The notes under the pieces are model-generated. The model was not told where the DNA came from and made no database searches. It saw only the letters and a list, made by a program, of their open reading frames with translations. 64,000 nt of DNA. It comes from Gp13-AA77 sp035946735 (lineage in GTDB: Bacteria > Acidobacteriota > Terriglobia > UBA7540). How positions within the stretch are numbered: the first letter of the stretch is position 1; every line of letters starts with the position of its first letter. The translations under genes were made by a program, and so were the position numbers. Shown one piece after another: positions 35,145 to 43,646 of the stretch. The stretch is taken from NCBI GenBank assembly GCA_035946735.1, contig DASYYZ010000024.1, forward strand, positions 1-64,000, given 5' to 3'.

Positions 35145-36053
35145 ATGGATTTCGCCTCGATGATCAAACACCGGCTGGAAGTCCTCGGTTTGGAGCAACG
35201 CGAGTTGGCCCGCGCCGCCGAGGTCACGGAATCCTATATCTCGCAGTTGCTGACTCGAAAGAAGGCGCCCCCGGCTCCGGGCCGAACCGACATTTACGAC
35301 AAAATGAGCAGGTTCCTGAAGCTCCCCAATCGCGAGTTGGCACAGCTGGCAGAGTCTGAGCAGCAGGCGGAACTGAGAAAAAATCTGGCGGACCCGCCCG
35401 CGCCCCTGTTTGCGGGAGTGCGAGAGCTTGTTCTCCGTAAATGCAAGCCGCTCAGGCAGAAGGAGATCCGAGCGATCTTCGAAAAGCAGCCCTTCGGGGA
35501 GTTGGAGCGAGTGGTGACCGGGAAGCTCCTCGAGGTGACCAAGAGAGTGGCTAAGGAGGAGTTGGAGAGTGAGAACTGGCTGCATCTGGTGGCCAGACTC
35601 AGCAATCGAAGCTACGAAGAAATGCGCGTGGCTATTCTCGAGTTCCTGGACACGGACATCTTTGACATCTCTGTTGCCAACTGCCTCTCGTTCTTGGACC
35701 CGCTGATCGAATCCTGGGACATTGACCTCAGAACTTTCGGCATGGAGATCGTACTGAACCGGAGAGTGGCTCCGGGTCGGCCGAGAAGGTTTGAGTACGT
35801 CGAACGGGAATCCGATCGGCCTGCTGAAGACGAACCGGGCCTCAAACAGTTTCTTCGTAATACTTCCCTCAGCGGCGATGCCACGGACGAGGAAATCGCA
35901 TTTCTCAAAGCGTTGAGGTTCAAAGACAAACGACCCACCGCCCTCTACTACTACCGCGAACTGCAGAATTTGAGAGACCCCGTCCACTTTCGACGCCCGC
36001 CTGCCCGTACCCCCGCCGCCGGGAAGGGATCCACACGCAGGAACCTGCCGTAG
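35145..36053 (+). CDS. XRE-family HTH regulator with large C-terminal domain
   Basis: The 302-residue product has an N-terminal XRE HTH (about 1-65) with IKHRLEVLGLEQRELARAAEVTESYISQLLTRKK. A helical region of about 200 residues (RCKP..KEIRAIFEKQPFGELERVV..) that I do not recognise follows; it may sense a ligand or partner. The last ~20 residues (PPARTPAAGKGSTRRNLP) are encoded by a dispersed repeat (35995-36081), so the native C-terminus has probably been replaced. It is divergent from the ABM gene with GTTAA-type operators between them; autoregulation is likely. There is no clear ribosome site beyond a purine-rich GGAAAAA. Confidence 0.85.
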   Translation: MDFASMIKHRLEVLGLEQRELARAAEVTESYISQLLTRKKAPPAPGRTDIYDKMSRFLKLPNRELAQLAESEQQAELRKNLADPPAPLFAGVRELVLRKCKPLRQKEIRAIFEKQPFGELERVVTGKLLEVTKRVAKEELESENWLHLVARLSNRSYEEMRVAILEFLDTDIFDISVANCLSFLDPLIESWDIDLRTFGMEIVLNRRVAPGRPRRFEYVERESDRPAEDEPGLKQFLRNTSLSGDATDEEIAFLKALRFKDKRPTALYYYRELQNLRDPVHFRRPPARTPAAGKGSTRRNLP

Positions 36054-36081
36054 CAGCGCTCGCAGTCTGCCCCGACAGGGA
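35995..36081. repeat. Dispersed repeat, copy 1
   Basis: The sequence from GCCCGCCTGCCCGTACCCCC to the GACAGGGA region aligns without gaps, at roughly 85 percent identity, with 46801-46887. It overlaps the 3' end of the XRE gene and supplies its stop. Both copies lie just after coding regions on the plus strand. Confidence 0.8.
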
Positions 36082-36380
36082 CGCGGCTGAAACTCGCTTT
36101 CTCCGATTCGGCGCCACAAAGGTTTCCAAGGTCGATAACATGACCCGCTTCGGCATTGACGCTGGGCGCCCGGTGTGATAAACACGTTGCCGGTTGAGGT
36201 AGCGTCACCCAAACCTGTCCTAAGGGGGGACTGATGTCACGCCGGCTCGGAGCGCTTTTTTGGCTGTGCTCGTGGTCCACCCAGCCTCCAACTTCAACGA
36301 AAGTCGCGTGATGATTGCGACGGTGGCGAGAGTGAAGATTCAGGCATCCCAATCATTCTGTCCCACAAGAGGAGGTCGCG
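36082..36380. other. Intergenic region
   Basis: About 300 bases between the repeat and a small gene. No supported open frame, promoter pair or terminator is seen. A TTTTTT run at 36256-36261 follows AGCGC but has no stable stem. Confidence 0.35.
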
Positions 36381-36578
36381 ATGTCGCTAAACAGCTTTCG
36401 CCCTCGTAAGTTTGAGGACTTCGAGATCGTAGACGATGAGAGCAGGGTCGTGGGCCACATTCGAGTAAAACCCAGCGGTGTGCTGTGGGCTCCTTCCAGC
36501 GCGAAAGCGTGGTATGGCGTTTCACTCAAAGAGTTCGCGGAATACATGGAGCAGCACGGCAAGAAGCAAGGCAAGTAA
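36381..36578 (+). CDS. Small hypothetical protein
   Basis: The 65-residue product (MSLNSFRPRKFEDFEIVDDE..HIRVKPSGVLW..AWYGVSLKEFAEYME) has alternating strands and a helical tail ending in Lys. AAGAGGAGG precedes the ATG at five bases, a strong ribosome site, and the composition is protein-like. Function unknown. It lies about 100 bases before the UvrD-like helicase in the same direction. Confidence 0.65.
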   Translation: MSLNSFRPRKFEDFEIVDDESRVVGHIRVKPSGVLWAPSSAKAWYGVSLKEFAEYMEQHGKKQGK

Positions 36579-36681
36579 CCCCAGACCAGACGCTGGCCCG
36601 AGGCTACTCGCTTGATGGGAGTCGGTGTGGAACGAACGGGATCGTTTGCCGCCTTGGCTGGGTTTAGTCGGAGGAGTCACC

Positions 36682-38592
36682 GTGCCTTTTGCGCCCACAC
36701 CGGAGCAGCAAACCATTCTTGCCCACGACCTTGGTCGCCACGCCAGGGTGCTTGCCGGTCCGGGGACCGGAAAGAGCGCCACCTTAGTTGCGCTCGTCAC
36801 TCAGCTATTGGAAGGAAGGCCGAGGCCGAGGATTAGGCTGCTCACTTTCACGCGCGCGGCCACCAGCGAACTGGCCCAAAAAGTCTCGGAGCACCCGGCA
36901 GCAGCCGCGGAGCGGCCGAGTACGATTCACTCCTTTGCCATCTCCGCACTGCTCCAGAATCCAGGTTCCGCTGACTTCCCTGGGCCGCTGCGAATCGCTG
37001 ACAAATGGGAGTACAAGAACATCGTTCGACCTACGCTCGCCAGACTCGTCGGCGTCGGAGTAACTGATCTCGACGAACTCGTCACTGAAATGGCCGCGAA
37101 TTGGCAATCACTTCGGAATGACGAGCGCCCCGACATTGACCCTGAGACCCGAGCCCGCTTTCTAGGGGCTTGGCAAGAGCACCGTGGAATCTACGGCTAC
37201 ACTCTGCTTGACGAGCTTCCCTATCGATTTAGGAGTGCTCTGCGGGATCACCCGAATCTCGAAGGAATTGACTACGACCTTCTCATCATTGACGAGTATC
37301 AAGATCTAAATGCTTGCGACCTGGAACTTCTTAAGTTCATTGCTGCACGCGGTTGCTCGCTGATCGCTGCTGGCGATGACGATCAGTCAATCTACTCGTT
37401 CCGAAAAGCCGCGCCCGACGGGATTCGCAATTTCCCAGACCGATACCCAGAATCTGACGACTACCCACTCTCGGTTACTCAGCGCTGTGGCCGCAGGATC
37501 ATTCATTGGGCAGCCCATGTCATTGAGGGTGATCCCGGCAGACCCGCCCGGCCGCGCCTTAGGGTGGCTCCTGCCTCTCCTGACGGCGAGGCCGCTCTAC
37601 TCGCCTTCGACAACGACGCTCACGAGGCTTGGGGAGTTGCGGCACTAATCGACAAGTTGGTTAGCCGCGAGCACGTCGAGCCGGCTGACATCCTCGTTTT
37701 GCTCCGCACTGACCACAATGGGCAGTTTAGCCGGCCGATCAAGGAGCATTTACAGAGAAAGGGTATTTCTTTCTTCGACCCCGACGTGATCGAAAGAATT
37801 CTGGCTGATCGGTCCAACAGGTTCCTCCTTGAGGTCTGTCGTCTCCTTATTCACCCTATCGATTCAATTTCATGGGCTGCGCTACTTCTCTTGACACCAC
37901 GAATCGGGGACGCTTTCCTCGACTACGTTTATGGCCGAGGACGACGTGATGGCAGCCGATTTGGAGCTACGTTGCTTGCCCTAAACAACGAAGGTTTTCC
38001 TGACGGTCCGCGAGGGTCCACAACGGCCGCTCGTGACCTGATAGCGAGGATGCAGCCTTGGCTGAACGAGCACGAACCTCCCGAGAATGTGCCCGATGGC
38101 CGCTGGGGACGGTGGATAACAGACAGCTTGGGCCAAGGAGATGATATGGTCCCTGCCCCTACCCCGGATCTCGTTCACCTCCTTAGTCAGCTCGACGAGC
38201 ACGCTGAAGAGGGCGAGGGATTAGACCGTTATCTCTCCCAGATTGGACCCCTCGGCAAGGACCTTGCCCTCGCCCAGCGAGAGGGCGTCCGGATCATGAG
38301 CATGGCGGGTTCTAAAGGCTTAACGGTTCGCGCCACCATCGTAGCGGCGGTGGAGGACGGGTTAATTCCAAGGCCCGACCAGGATCTTGCCGAGGAACGG
38401 CGCTTGCTCTACGTTGCGATGACAAGGGCTCGGGAATTTCTTTTTTGCACTTGGGCTCGCGTTCGACGAGGTCCTACCGCCCGAGCGGGGGAGGCGCAAG
38501 TCAATCGCCTAAGACGGCATTCTCCTTTTCTAGATGGCGGCCCTATCGAATCCGAGGATGGGCGACGATATATTGAAGCTCGCTGGCCGTAA
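36682..38592 (+). CDS. UvrD/Rep-like superfamily 1 DNA helicase
   Basis: The 636-residue product has the SF1A motif series. PTPEQQTILAHD is the Q-motif region; VLAGPGTGKSAT is Walker A; LTFTRAATSEL is motif Ia; IHSFAI follows; LLIIDEYQDL is motif II; AAGDDDQSIYSFR is motif III; RIMSMAGSKGLTVRATIV and EERRLLYVAMTRAREFL are V and VI. The GTG at 36682 is five bases after GGAGGAG; a GTG at 36625 has no such site. It translocates on single-stranded DNA using ATP and may act in repair or recombination. No GajA-like or other defence partner adjoins it. It appears less GC-rich than its neighbours, hinting at transfer. Confidence 0.88.
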   Translation: MPFAPTPEQQTILAHDLGRHARVLAGPGTGKSATLVALVTQLLEGRPRPRIRLLTFTRAATSELAQKVSEHPAAAAERPSTIHSFAISALLQNPGSADFPGPLRIADKWEYKNIVRPTLARLVGVGVTDLDELVTEMAANWQSLRNDERPDIDPETRARFLGAWQEHRGIYGYTLLDELPYRFRSALRDHPNLEGIDYDLLIIDEYQDLNACDLELLKFIAARGCSLIAAGDDDQSIYSFRKAAPDGIRNFPDRYPESDDYPLSVTQRCGRRIIHWAAHVIEGDPGRPARPRLRVAPASPDGEAALLAFDNDAHEAWGVAALIDKLVSREHVEPADILVLLRTDHNGQFSRPIKEHLQRKGISFFDPDVIERILADRSNRFLLEVCRLLIHPIDSISWAALLLLTPRIGDAFLDYVYGRGRRDGSRFGATLLALNNEGFPDGPRGSTTAARDLIARMQPWLNEHEPPENVPDGRWGRWITDSLGQGDDMVPAPTPDLVHLLSQLDEHAEEGEGLDRYLSQIGPLGKDLALAQREGVRIMSMAGSKGLTVRATIVAAVEDGLIPRPDQDLAEERRLLYVAMTRAREFLFCTWARVRRGPTARAGEAQVNRLRRHSPFLDGGPIESEDGRRYIEARWP

Positions 38593-38701
38593 GCGAGTAG
38601 CTACGGTCGGCGCGTCCTGACCGCGCGGGCTCTTGCGCCCGTCGGAAAGGCCCACGGAGGGGTGGCGTAGACGGTGAACTCAATACCCCGAGGGTCAAGT
38701 C

Positions 38702-40405
38702 GTGACGGACGGTACATTGAGGGCCGGCAAAGCCTGCCCTGAAGCTCTGGAGGAAATGGCTGAGCGGAGGACGCTGGCGGCCGGCGGAGGCCATTCCAGG
38801 TTTAGAGCCGCCTACTTCGTGGTCGCGATGCTGTTGGTGCTGGGGCGCGCCCTGCCCGTGCTCAGCAACTTTCCGGGGCGCGACCAGGGTACGTATCTCA
38901 CCATTGGCCGGAGCCTGCTTCAGGGCCGCGTCCTTTACCGCGACCTTTGGGAGAACAAGCCGCCCGGCATCTTTTATATCTACGGGCTAATCGGCAAGGC
39001 TTTTGGCACGCGCCTGTGGTGCGTGGCCGCCGTGGATTTGGCGCTACTCCTGGTGGTGTCCTGGTGCATCTTCCACTTCGCGGAGCGATACCTGGGGCCG
39101 GCGGGAGCAGCCGTGGCCGTAATCGTACACGGCGTGTGGCATGTCGAAGCGGGCTACATCTTCACCGCTCAGCCTGAGTTTTTCCAGCTTCCGCTGATTT
39201 TCGGCGCCTATTTCTCGGTGGCCGGTGCTAGCCTCCGAGGGCAATCGAGACTCCGGGCCAGGCACCTTGCCGCCGGCATGCTGCTGGGGACTGCATTCTG
39301 GCTCAAGTATAACGCGGTCGTATTTCTGCCCTGGTTGTTGGTTCCATATCTCGACGGTAGGGCCCTCAACGACCATCCCTCACGCCTTGGTCTTACCGTG
39401 GGTCTCGGCGACCTGTTGGAGCGGATGGCCTGGATCATACTGGGATTTGGGTCACTCGTTCTCGGCGTGATCGCTTACTTCGGGCTGGAAGGAGCGCTTC
39501 CAGCGCTTCGCGAGGTGCAATTTCAGGTGCTGCCTCGCTACGCGGCCATGGCTGTAGAAGCCCGGCCCCTGCCGCTCGGGCAGTGGATCGCCGTGCGCTC
39601 CGAGATTTGCTTGGGTGCGGCCACCCTCGTGGCTACGGCGGTAGCGTTAGTGGTAGCGAGGTGGCGGCGCGATCTTGCCCGCACCGCGCCGCTCTTCACC
39701 GGAGCGGCCGCAGCCTACGCCGCTACTGCCATCCAGATGCGTTTCCACGGCTATTACTTCGCCACTTGTTACCCGTTCTTCGCCTTAATATGGGCCTACT
39801 TGGCCCTGACCCTCTGGGAATTGTGCCGCGGCGCTGCTCACGCTTGCGCCTGCCGGTATTGGAGGCTCGGCCAGGTCCTGGTCTGGCTGTTGTTCGCGAG
39901 TATCCTTTGCTGGCCGGTGCTGGCAGACTCCGGAAGGACCCAGGTGGACTACGAGAATCTTCGCGAGTGGCGGTCCGATCCGGAGAACTTCTACCGTCAC
40001 CACCATTGGATGTATCTTGAGCACATAGACGGCCAGCTCCAAGTGATTCACTACCTGAAGGCAAATGCAGCGCCCGCAGACCAAATCTTCCTCTGGGGCG
40101 GACACACGCTCATTTGTTATCTTGCCGAGCGCCCTTGCGTCACGCGCTTCGTTTCGAATCTGGGGCTGATGTCGCTCTGGGCTCCGCAGGCTTGGCGTGA
40201 CGAGGCGGCCCGGCAACTCCGCGTCCAGCACCCCACGTGGATTGTGGTGGCGCGCGCAGATGCGCTTCCGAGCATCACCTTTTTGACTCTTTCCTCGGAC
40301 CGGTATCTCGCCAAGAGATATCCCGATCTCGCCACTCTCGTCAGGGAGGAATACACTCCAGTGGCGGACTTCTCGACCTTTGTGGTGTACCGGCACATTC
40401 GCTGA
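38702..40405 (+). CDS. GT39-family membrane glycosyltransferase-like protein
   Basis: The 567-residue product has about ten membrane helices. A luminal loop motif after the first helix (NFPGRDQGTYLTIGRSLLQG, then YRDLWENKPPGIFYIYGL) matches the catalytic acidic loop of ArnT/PMT-like GT-C transferases that use polyprenyl-phosphate sugars. The acidic D before Q is the expected catalytic residue. It may glycosylate envelope polymers; acceptor unknown. GAGGG lies eight bases before the GTG at 38702; an ATG at 38756 has its ribosome site too close. It is convergent with the Kelch-like gene at 40573. Confidence 0.8.
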   Translation: MTDGTLRAGKACPEALEEMAERRTLAAGGGHSRFRAAYFVVAMLLVLGRALPVLSNFPGRDQGTYLTIGRSLLQGRVLYRDLWENKPPGIFYIYGLIGKAFGTRLWCVAAVDLALLLVVSWCIFHFAERYLGPAGAAVAVIVHGVWHVEAGYIFTAQPEFFQLPLIFGAYFSVAGASLRGQSRLRARHLAAGMLLGTAFWLKYNAVVFLPWLLVPYLDGRALNDHPSRLGLTVGLGDLLERMAWIILGFGSLVLGVIAYFGLEGALPALREVQFQVLPRYAAMAVEARPLPLGQWIAVRSEICLGAATLVATAVALVVARWRRDLARTAPLFTGAAAAYAATAIQMRFHGYYFATCYPFFALIWAYLALTLWELCRGAAHACACRYWRLGQVLVWLLFASILCWPVLADSGRTQVDYENLREWRSDPENFYRHHHWMYLEHIDGQLQVIHYLKANAAPADQIFLWGGHTLICYLAERPCVTRFVSNLGLMSLWAPQAWRDEAARQLRVQHPTWIVVARADALPSITFLTLSSDRYLAKRYPDLATLVREEYTPVADFSTFVVYRHIR

Positions 40406-40514
40406 CTGGAAAAAGCTGCCGCAAACCGCTGCGAGGGTCATGCACGCGGCAAACAGATCACCGTCAGCCGCCCGAACTGCGGCGCTCCCAGCGTCAGCAC
40501 AGTCGCTATCTTTC

Positions 40515-40555
40515 ACCAAAAGAGCCTCGGCGTGGCCCAGGGCCACGCCGAGGCT
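40515..40555 (-). terminator. Terminator-like hairpin downstream of the Kelch-like gene
   Basis: A perfect 15-bp stem (AGCCTCGGCGTGGCC with GGCCACGCCGAGGCT, loop CAG on the plus strand, 40523-40555) is followed, reading on the minus strand, by CTTTT. The position just after the stop of the gene at 40573 suits an intrinsic terminator for it. On the plus strand no T-run follows. Confidence 0.72.
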
Positions 40556-40572
40556 GAGGCGGACCTGGGGGC

Positions 40573-42045
40573 TCAGTGCACGATTCTCACGAGAACCGGA
40601 TTCGACTCGATGCCGTTGGCAACCGCATACATCTTGTACTGTCCGGCGGGAATGCCTGCTGGCACATCGAACAGGGTCGAGTTGAACGTGTGGGGAGCGA
40701 TCGAATGTGTGCTCTCATCGTGAGTGGTGGCGTAATAGACATGGTTAGGGCTGGCGAGCTGTACGAAGCGAACCAGTGGATAGTTGGTGGCCGCCTGATA
40801 GTCGTCACCGTAGGCGTTGTTCTCCGACAAACCATTGAGCTGCCTGCCAACCAAAATGTTATTGGTGGAGGGACTGTTGATGAGAGTGCGCGTGCCCTGG
40901 CCAGGGGCGATGGTCGGCGCGACGCCCGGAACGACACCGGGTGCCGGCGTATAAACTTCAACGAGACCGCTAAAGTCGGTGAACATGATCTGACCGGTAG
41001 GAAGGATCATCAGGTGTCCAACGAACGATGAGTCACCCGGGCAGTTCGTCGGATTCGCAGTGTCCGTCAGGGTCCCGGCGACTGGGTCGTACTCGACAAA
41101 TTGGCAACCAGGTTGGAAGATACCAGGGCTCAGCATGGCGAGCACTTTGCCGTTCGGCTCAAGCGCCGCCGGACCATCAGCCTGATCCAAGCCGTTTGCG
41201 GGAGTCGGACCGGCCGACCAGGTGTTGGTAGCAACGTCGTACAAAGCCGTTGCCACCACGTTCCCTCCAAACTGCAACATCTTGTTGTTATACATCAGGA
41301 CCGCGGCGCCCAATTCGTCGTCGGAGGGGTTATAGAGCTGGACGGGGGTCGTTGGCCCGCAGGACCAGAGGCCGGTGTCCTGATCGTAAAGCTCCGAACC
41401 TTGACTGGTACCACAATTGGGATCGCCTTTCGAATCCACGCTGAAAACTTTGTTGTTGGTCAGCAGCGTAAACCCTGACTCATCGTTACTGAACTGGTTT
41501 ACCGAGCCGGTCTCCGTCCAGGAATTCGGGCCGCTAAACAGCGCATTCTGAGACGAACAGCAGTTCGCTTGCATGTCGGTTCCGTCGGCCAGCATCACGC
41601 TCTCCGCGTCGCCGATCGAGCCCCAGCCAACAGGCGGAGAGTTAAGCGTCCAGGTTAGCGTGCCTCCGGAGATGGTTCCAATCGCGCCCAGGGTTGTCCA
41701 GATCGGTGGACCTTCGTTATACTCTCCGCCTTCGATAATGACTTTTCCGTCCAGCAACACTTGGGAACTGAAGTATAAGGGTGCGTAGCCGGAAGGTAGA
41801 CGTCCGCCAAAACTCCATGTGCCATTGACGTAACTACCGCTGGAATCGGGGGTGAGAATATGCCACTCGCCGAGATCTCCGTCGGATTCCTCGTGCACCA
41901 GGATCCTGCCGTCTCTGAGCTGCAGCATAACGCCGAGGTTAAACCCGGGTTGGTTGTTTAGAGGTGTCCATGTTTGAGCACCGGCGATTCCCGCCAATGC
42001 TAACAGCACTACTGACGTGATCGCGATCCTTCGAGGTAGTTTCAT
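40573..42045 (-). CDS. Secreted Kelch/galactose-oxidase-like beta-propeller protein
   Basis: The 490-residue product has a signal peptide (MKLPRRIAITSVVLLALAGI, then AGA-QT). Repeated strands of Kelch or galactose-oxidase character follow (DGRILVHEESDGDLGEWHIL, GYAPLYFSSQVLLDGKVII, KMLQFGGNVVATALYD). The C-terminal domain (about 395-490, FVQLASPNHVYYATTHDEST..) looks like the immunoglobulin-like domain of galactose oxidase-type proteins. The copper ligands of true galactose oxidase could not be confirmed, so enzymatic activity is unproven. AAGGAGGGG precedes the ATG. A strong hairpin lies downstream. Confidence 0.82.
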   Translation of the reverse strand: MKLPRRIAITSVVLLALAGIAGAQTWTPLNNQPGFNLGVMLQLRDGRILVHEESDGDLGEWHILTPDSSGSYVNGTWSFGGRLPSGYAPLYFSSQVLLDGKVIIEGGEYNEGPPIWTTLGAIGTISGGTLTWTLNSPPVGWGSIGDAESVMLADGTDMQANCCSSQNALFSGPNSWTETGSVNQFSNDESGFTLLTNNKVFSVDSKGDPNCGTSQGSELYDQDTGLWSCGPTTPVQLYNPSDDELGAAVLMYNNKMLQFGGNVVATALYDVATNTWSAGPTPANGLDQADGPAALEPNGKVLAMLSPGIFQPGCQFVEYDPVAGTLTDTANPTNCPGDSSFVGHLMILPTGQIMFTDFSGLVEVYTPAPGVVPGVAPTIAPGQGTRTLINSPSTNNILVGRQLNGLSENNAYGDDYQAATNYPLVRFVQLASPNHVYYATTHDESTHSIAPHTFNSTLFDVPAGIPAGQYKMYAVANGIESNPVLVRIVH

Positions 42046-42097
42046 TTATTTCCCCTCCTTTTAAGGGCTGGGCTATCGGCTGGCGTACTCCTATGCC

Positions 42098-42385
42098 CTA
42101 GCTGATTGGCGCCGCCACCATCCCGTCGCCATTGCCCAGGAAAATGCTGACGCTGTTACTCAACTCATTGACCACAACGGCGTCCAACTTGCCATCAGCG
42201 TTGAAGTCGCCCACCGCGAGTCGATTACATTGGCTGCGCCGTCGAGTTACCTACCGATTGGAGCGTCCCATTGTCATTGCCGAGCAGCACAGTCAGATAT
42301 TGCTGCCGTTGTCGGACGCCACCAATTCTGTTTCCCGTCTCCATTGAAGTCATCGACCGCTACCGAGGTCGGCCACTGCCACAGA
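42098..42385 (-). pseudogene. Decayed FG-GAP/VCBS-repeat protein fragment
   Basis: Reading the minus strand, 42098-42220 encodes LAVGDFNADGKLDAVVVNEL and SVSIFLGNGDG ending at a TAG. This is a perfect FG-GAP calcium-repeat pattern like that in the 2126-residue giant. Upstream of it more repeat-like sequence continues (DFNGDGK-like and LLGNDNGTLQS) but in different frames, so at least one frameshift and truncation have occurred. The remains end next to the small gene at 42387. A remnant of a large surface protein is the simplest reading. Confidence 0.72.
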
Positions 42386-42386
42386 T

Positions 42387-42680
42387 TCACCTCTGCGATG
42401 CGAAGCGGCTGCGCCGACTCGGCACAATGGCACCGGGCGGCGGTCGCGTGAACGTGGCCTCCTTCCCCCTTACCAGCCGGTTGATTTCGCCGAGTTTGCG
42501 CAGTATCTCGTCCCCAGTGCCCCGCAGCTGATCAACGACGTCTTGCGGCGGCATGGGAAAGTCGCGGCAGTGGTCGATCACTTGTTTCCGGAGATCGAGG
42601 CTCTGGCGCAGGGCGGCAAACTCCTGCTCAATGAGCTCGGCAACTACAGCCATCTCGAAGTACGGCTCCCCTTCTCGCAT
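42387..42680 (-). CDS. Small hypothetical protein with amphipathic helices
   Basis: The 97-residue product has a helical core (EMAVVAELIEQEFAALRQSL, PPQDVVDQLRGTGDEILRKLGEINRLV) and a basic Pro-rich C-terminus. GGGAGG lies six bases before the ATG at 42680. Composition and ribosome site favour this frame over the opposite-strand open frame that overlaps it. No family known. It abuts the decayed FG-GAP fragment. Confidence 0.5.
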   Translation of the reverse strand: MREGEPYFEMAVVAELIEQEFAALRQSLDLRKQVIDHCRDFPMPPQDVVDQLRGTGDEILRKLGEINRLVRGKEATFTRPPPGAIVPSRRSRFASQR

Positions 42681-43070
42681 GGCGATCCTCCCGTGAACTT
42701 GCGTGAACCGCTTCCCCCCTTTGTTGGCGGGTTATCCTGCGCTAAGTGTCTCGAGAAGCGCTGTCGGACAGACGCTGCTGCTTCAGCCACCCTCTACCTT
42801 GCTGCCCAGATCGTTTTTGAGGAGGGTCAGATCGGAAATCGGGCGTGGAACCGACCGACCGACCTCCTACACTGGTTAAAGCGAAACCCGCAGAAGGATT
42901 GGCTCACGCAGAAAAAAATCTTTTCGGCAGGAGCCTGACTGGGGCGGGCAACGGTTAGCAGCCGGCATCGCCTGTTTTTTCCGTTTCTCTTGCGCGCGCA
43001 TTGACTTCCGGGAATCCCCGGATTAGACTTCCGGTCGATATCCTGATCTGCGCCATGGGGAGGGGAAGCC
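42681..43070. other. Intergenic region before the ECF sigma gene
   Basis: About 390 bases. The far end holds the promoter described at 43001-43029. The rest shows no convincing gene; an open plus-strand frame through 42938 lacks a ribosome site and is antisense to the small gene at 42387 for part of its length. Confidence 0.4.
43001..43029 (+). promoter_or_regulatory. Sigma-70-type promoter with palindrome in the spacer
   Basis: TTGACT (43001-43006) and TAGACT (43024-43029) are separated by exactly 17 bases, about 40 bases upstream of the ECF sigma start. The spacer contains the perfect inverted repeat TCCGGG-AATC-CCCGGA (43007-43022), a likely repressor or activator site. Confidence 0.65.
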
Positions 43071-43646
43071 GTGTCGCGACTCTCATCGGCGTCTGTCAGC
43101 CAACTGCTGGCAAAGTGGAGAGCCGGCGATGAGGAGGCACTGCGCGATCTCGTGCCTCTGATCTACGAGGAACTGCACCGCCTGGCACACCGCTACTTGC
43201 AAAGAGAACGTCCGGATCACACGTTGCAGAGCACGGCGCTGGTACACGAAGCATATCTTCGATTCAGCAAGCAGAAGCAGGTTGGATTTCAGAACCGTGC
43301 TCACTTCTTCGCGGCTTCGGCTCAGCTGATGCGGCAGATTCTGGTTGATTACGCCAGATCGCATCACGCCGGCAAGCGTGGTGGCGGGTACAAGCTAAGC
43401 ATCGAGGATGCGCCATGGCTGTGTGAAGAACGCGGGGCGGATCTGGTGCTGCTGGACGACGCATTGAACGGACTGGCAAGACTCGATCCCCAGCAGAGCC
43501 GGATCGTGGAGCTTCGTTTCTTCGGCGGCCTTTCGATCGAGGAAACGGCGGAGATATTGAGCATTTCACCGGCTACCGTCAAGCGCGATTGGGTCACGGC
43601 ACGTCTGTGGCTCAGCCGGGAGATGAAGAGGGCCGCGCAAACATGA
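43071..43646 (+). CDS. ECF-type sigma factor (TIGR02999-like)
   Basis: The 191-residue product has region 2 (LLAKWRAGDEEALRDLVPLIYEELHRLAHRYL, TALVHEAYLRF) and region 4 (ALNGLARLDPQQSRIVELRFFGGLSIEETAEIL, SPATVKRDWVTARLWL). It is like the ECF subgroup usually linked to Ser/Thr kinases in Acidobacteria and Planctomycetes. The GTG at 43071 is preceded by GGAGGGG. Its stop overlaps the kinase start in an ATGA, so translation is coupled and the kinase may control its activity; no anti-sigma gene is evident. Confidence 0.9.
   Translation: MSRLSSASVSQLLAKWRAGDEEALRDLVPLIYEELHRLAHRYLQRERPDHTLQSTALVHEAYLRFSKQKQVGFQNRAHFFAASAQLMRQILVDYARSHHAGKRGGGYKLSIEDAPWLCEERGADLVLLDDALNGLARLDPQQSRIVELRFFGGLSIEETAEILSISPATVKRDWVTARLWLSREMKRAAQT

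Noticed and set aside
36682..38592. UvrD-like helicase considered as GajB of a Gabija defence system
   Set aside because: No GajA-like OLD-family nuclease gene is adjacent on either side.
38593..38701. Segment before the glycosyltransferase considered as a tRNA gene (GGGTCAAGTC-like end)
   Set aside because: No T-loop GTTCGAATCC motif, and arms do not form a cloverleaf.
42543..42938. Plus-strand open frame of 131 codons
   Set aside because: It overlaps the better supported minus-strand gene at 42387-42680, has no ribosome site and no family resemblance.
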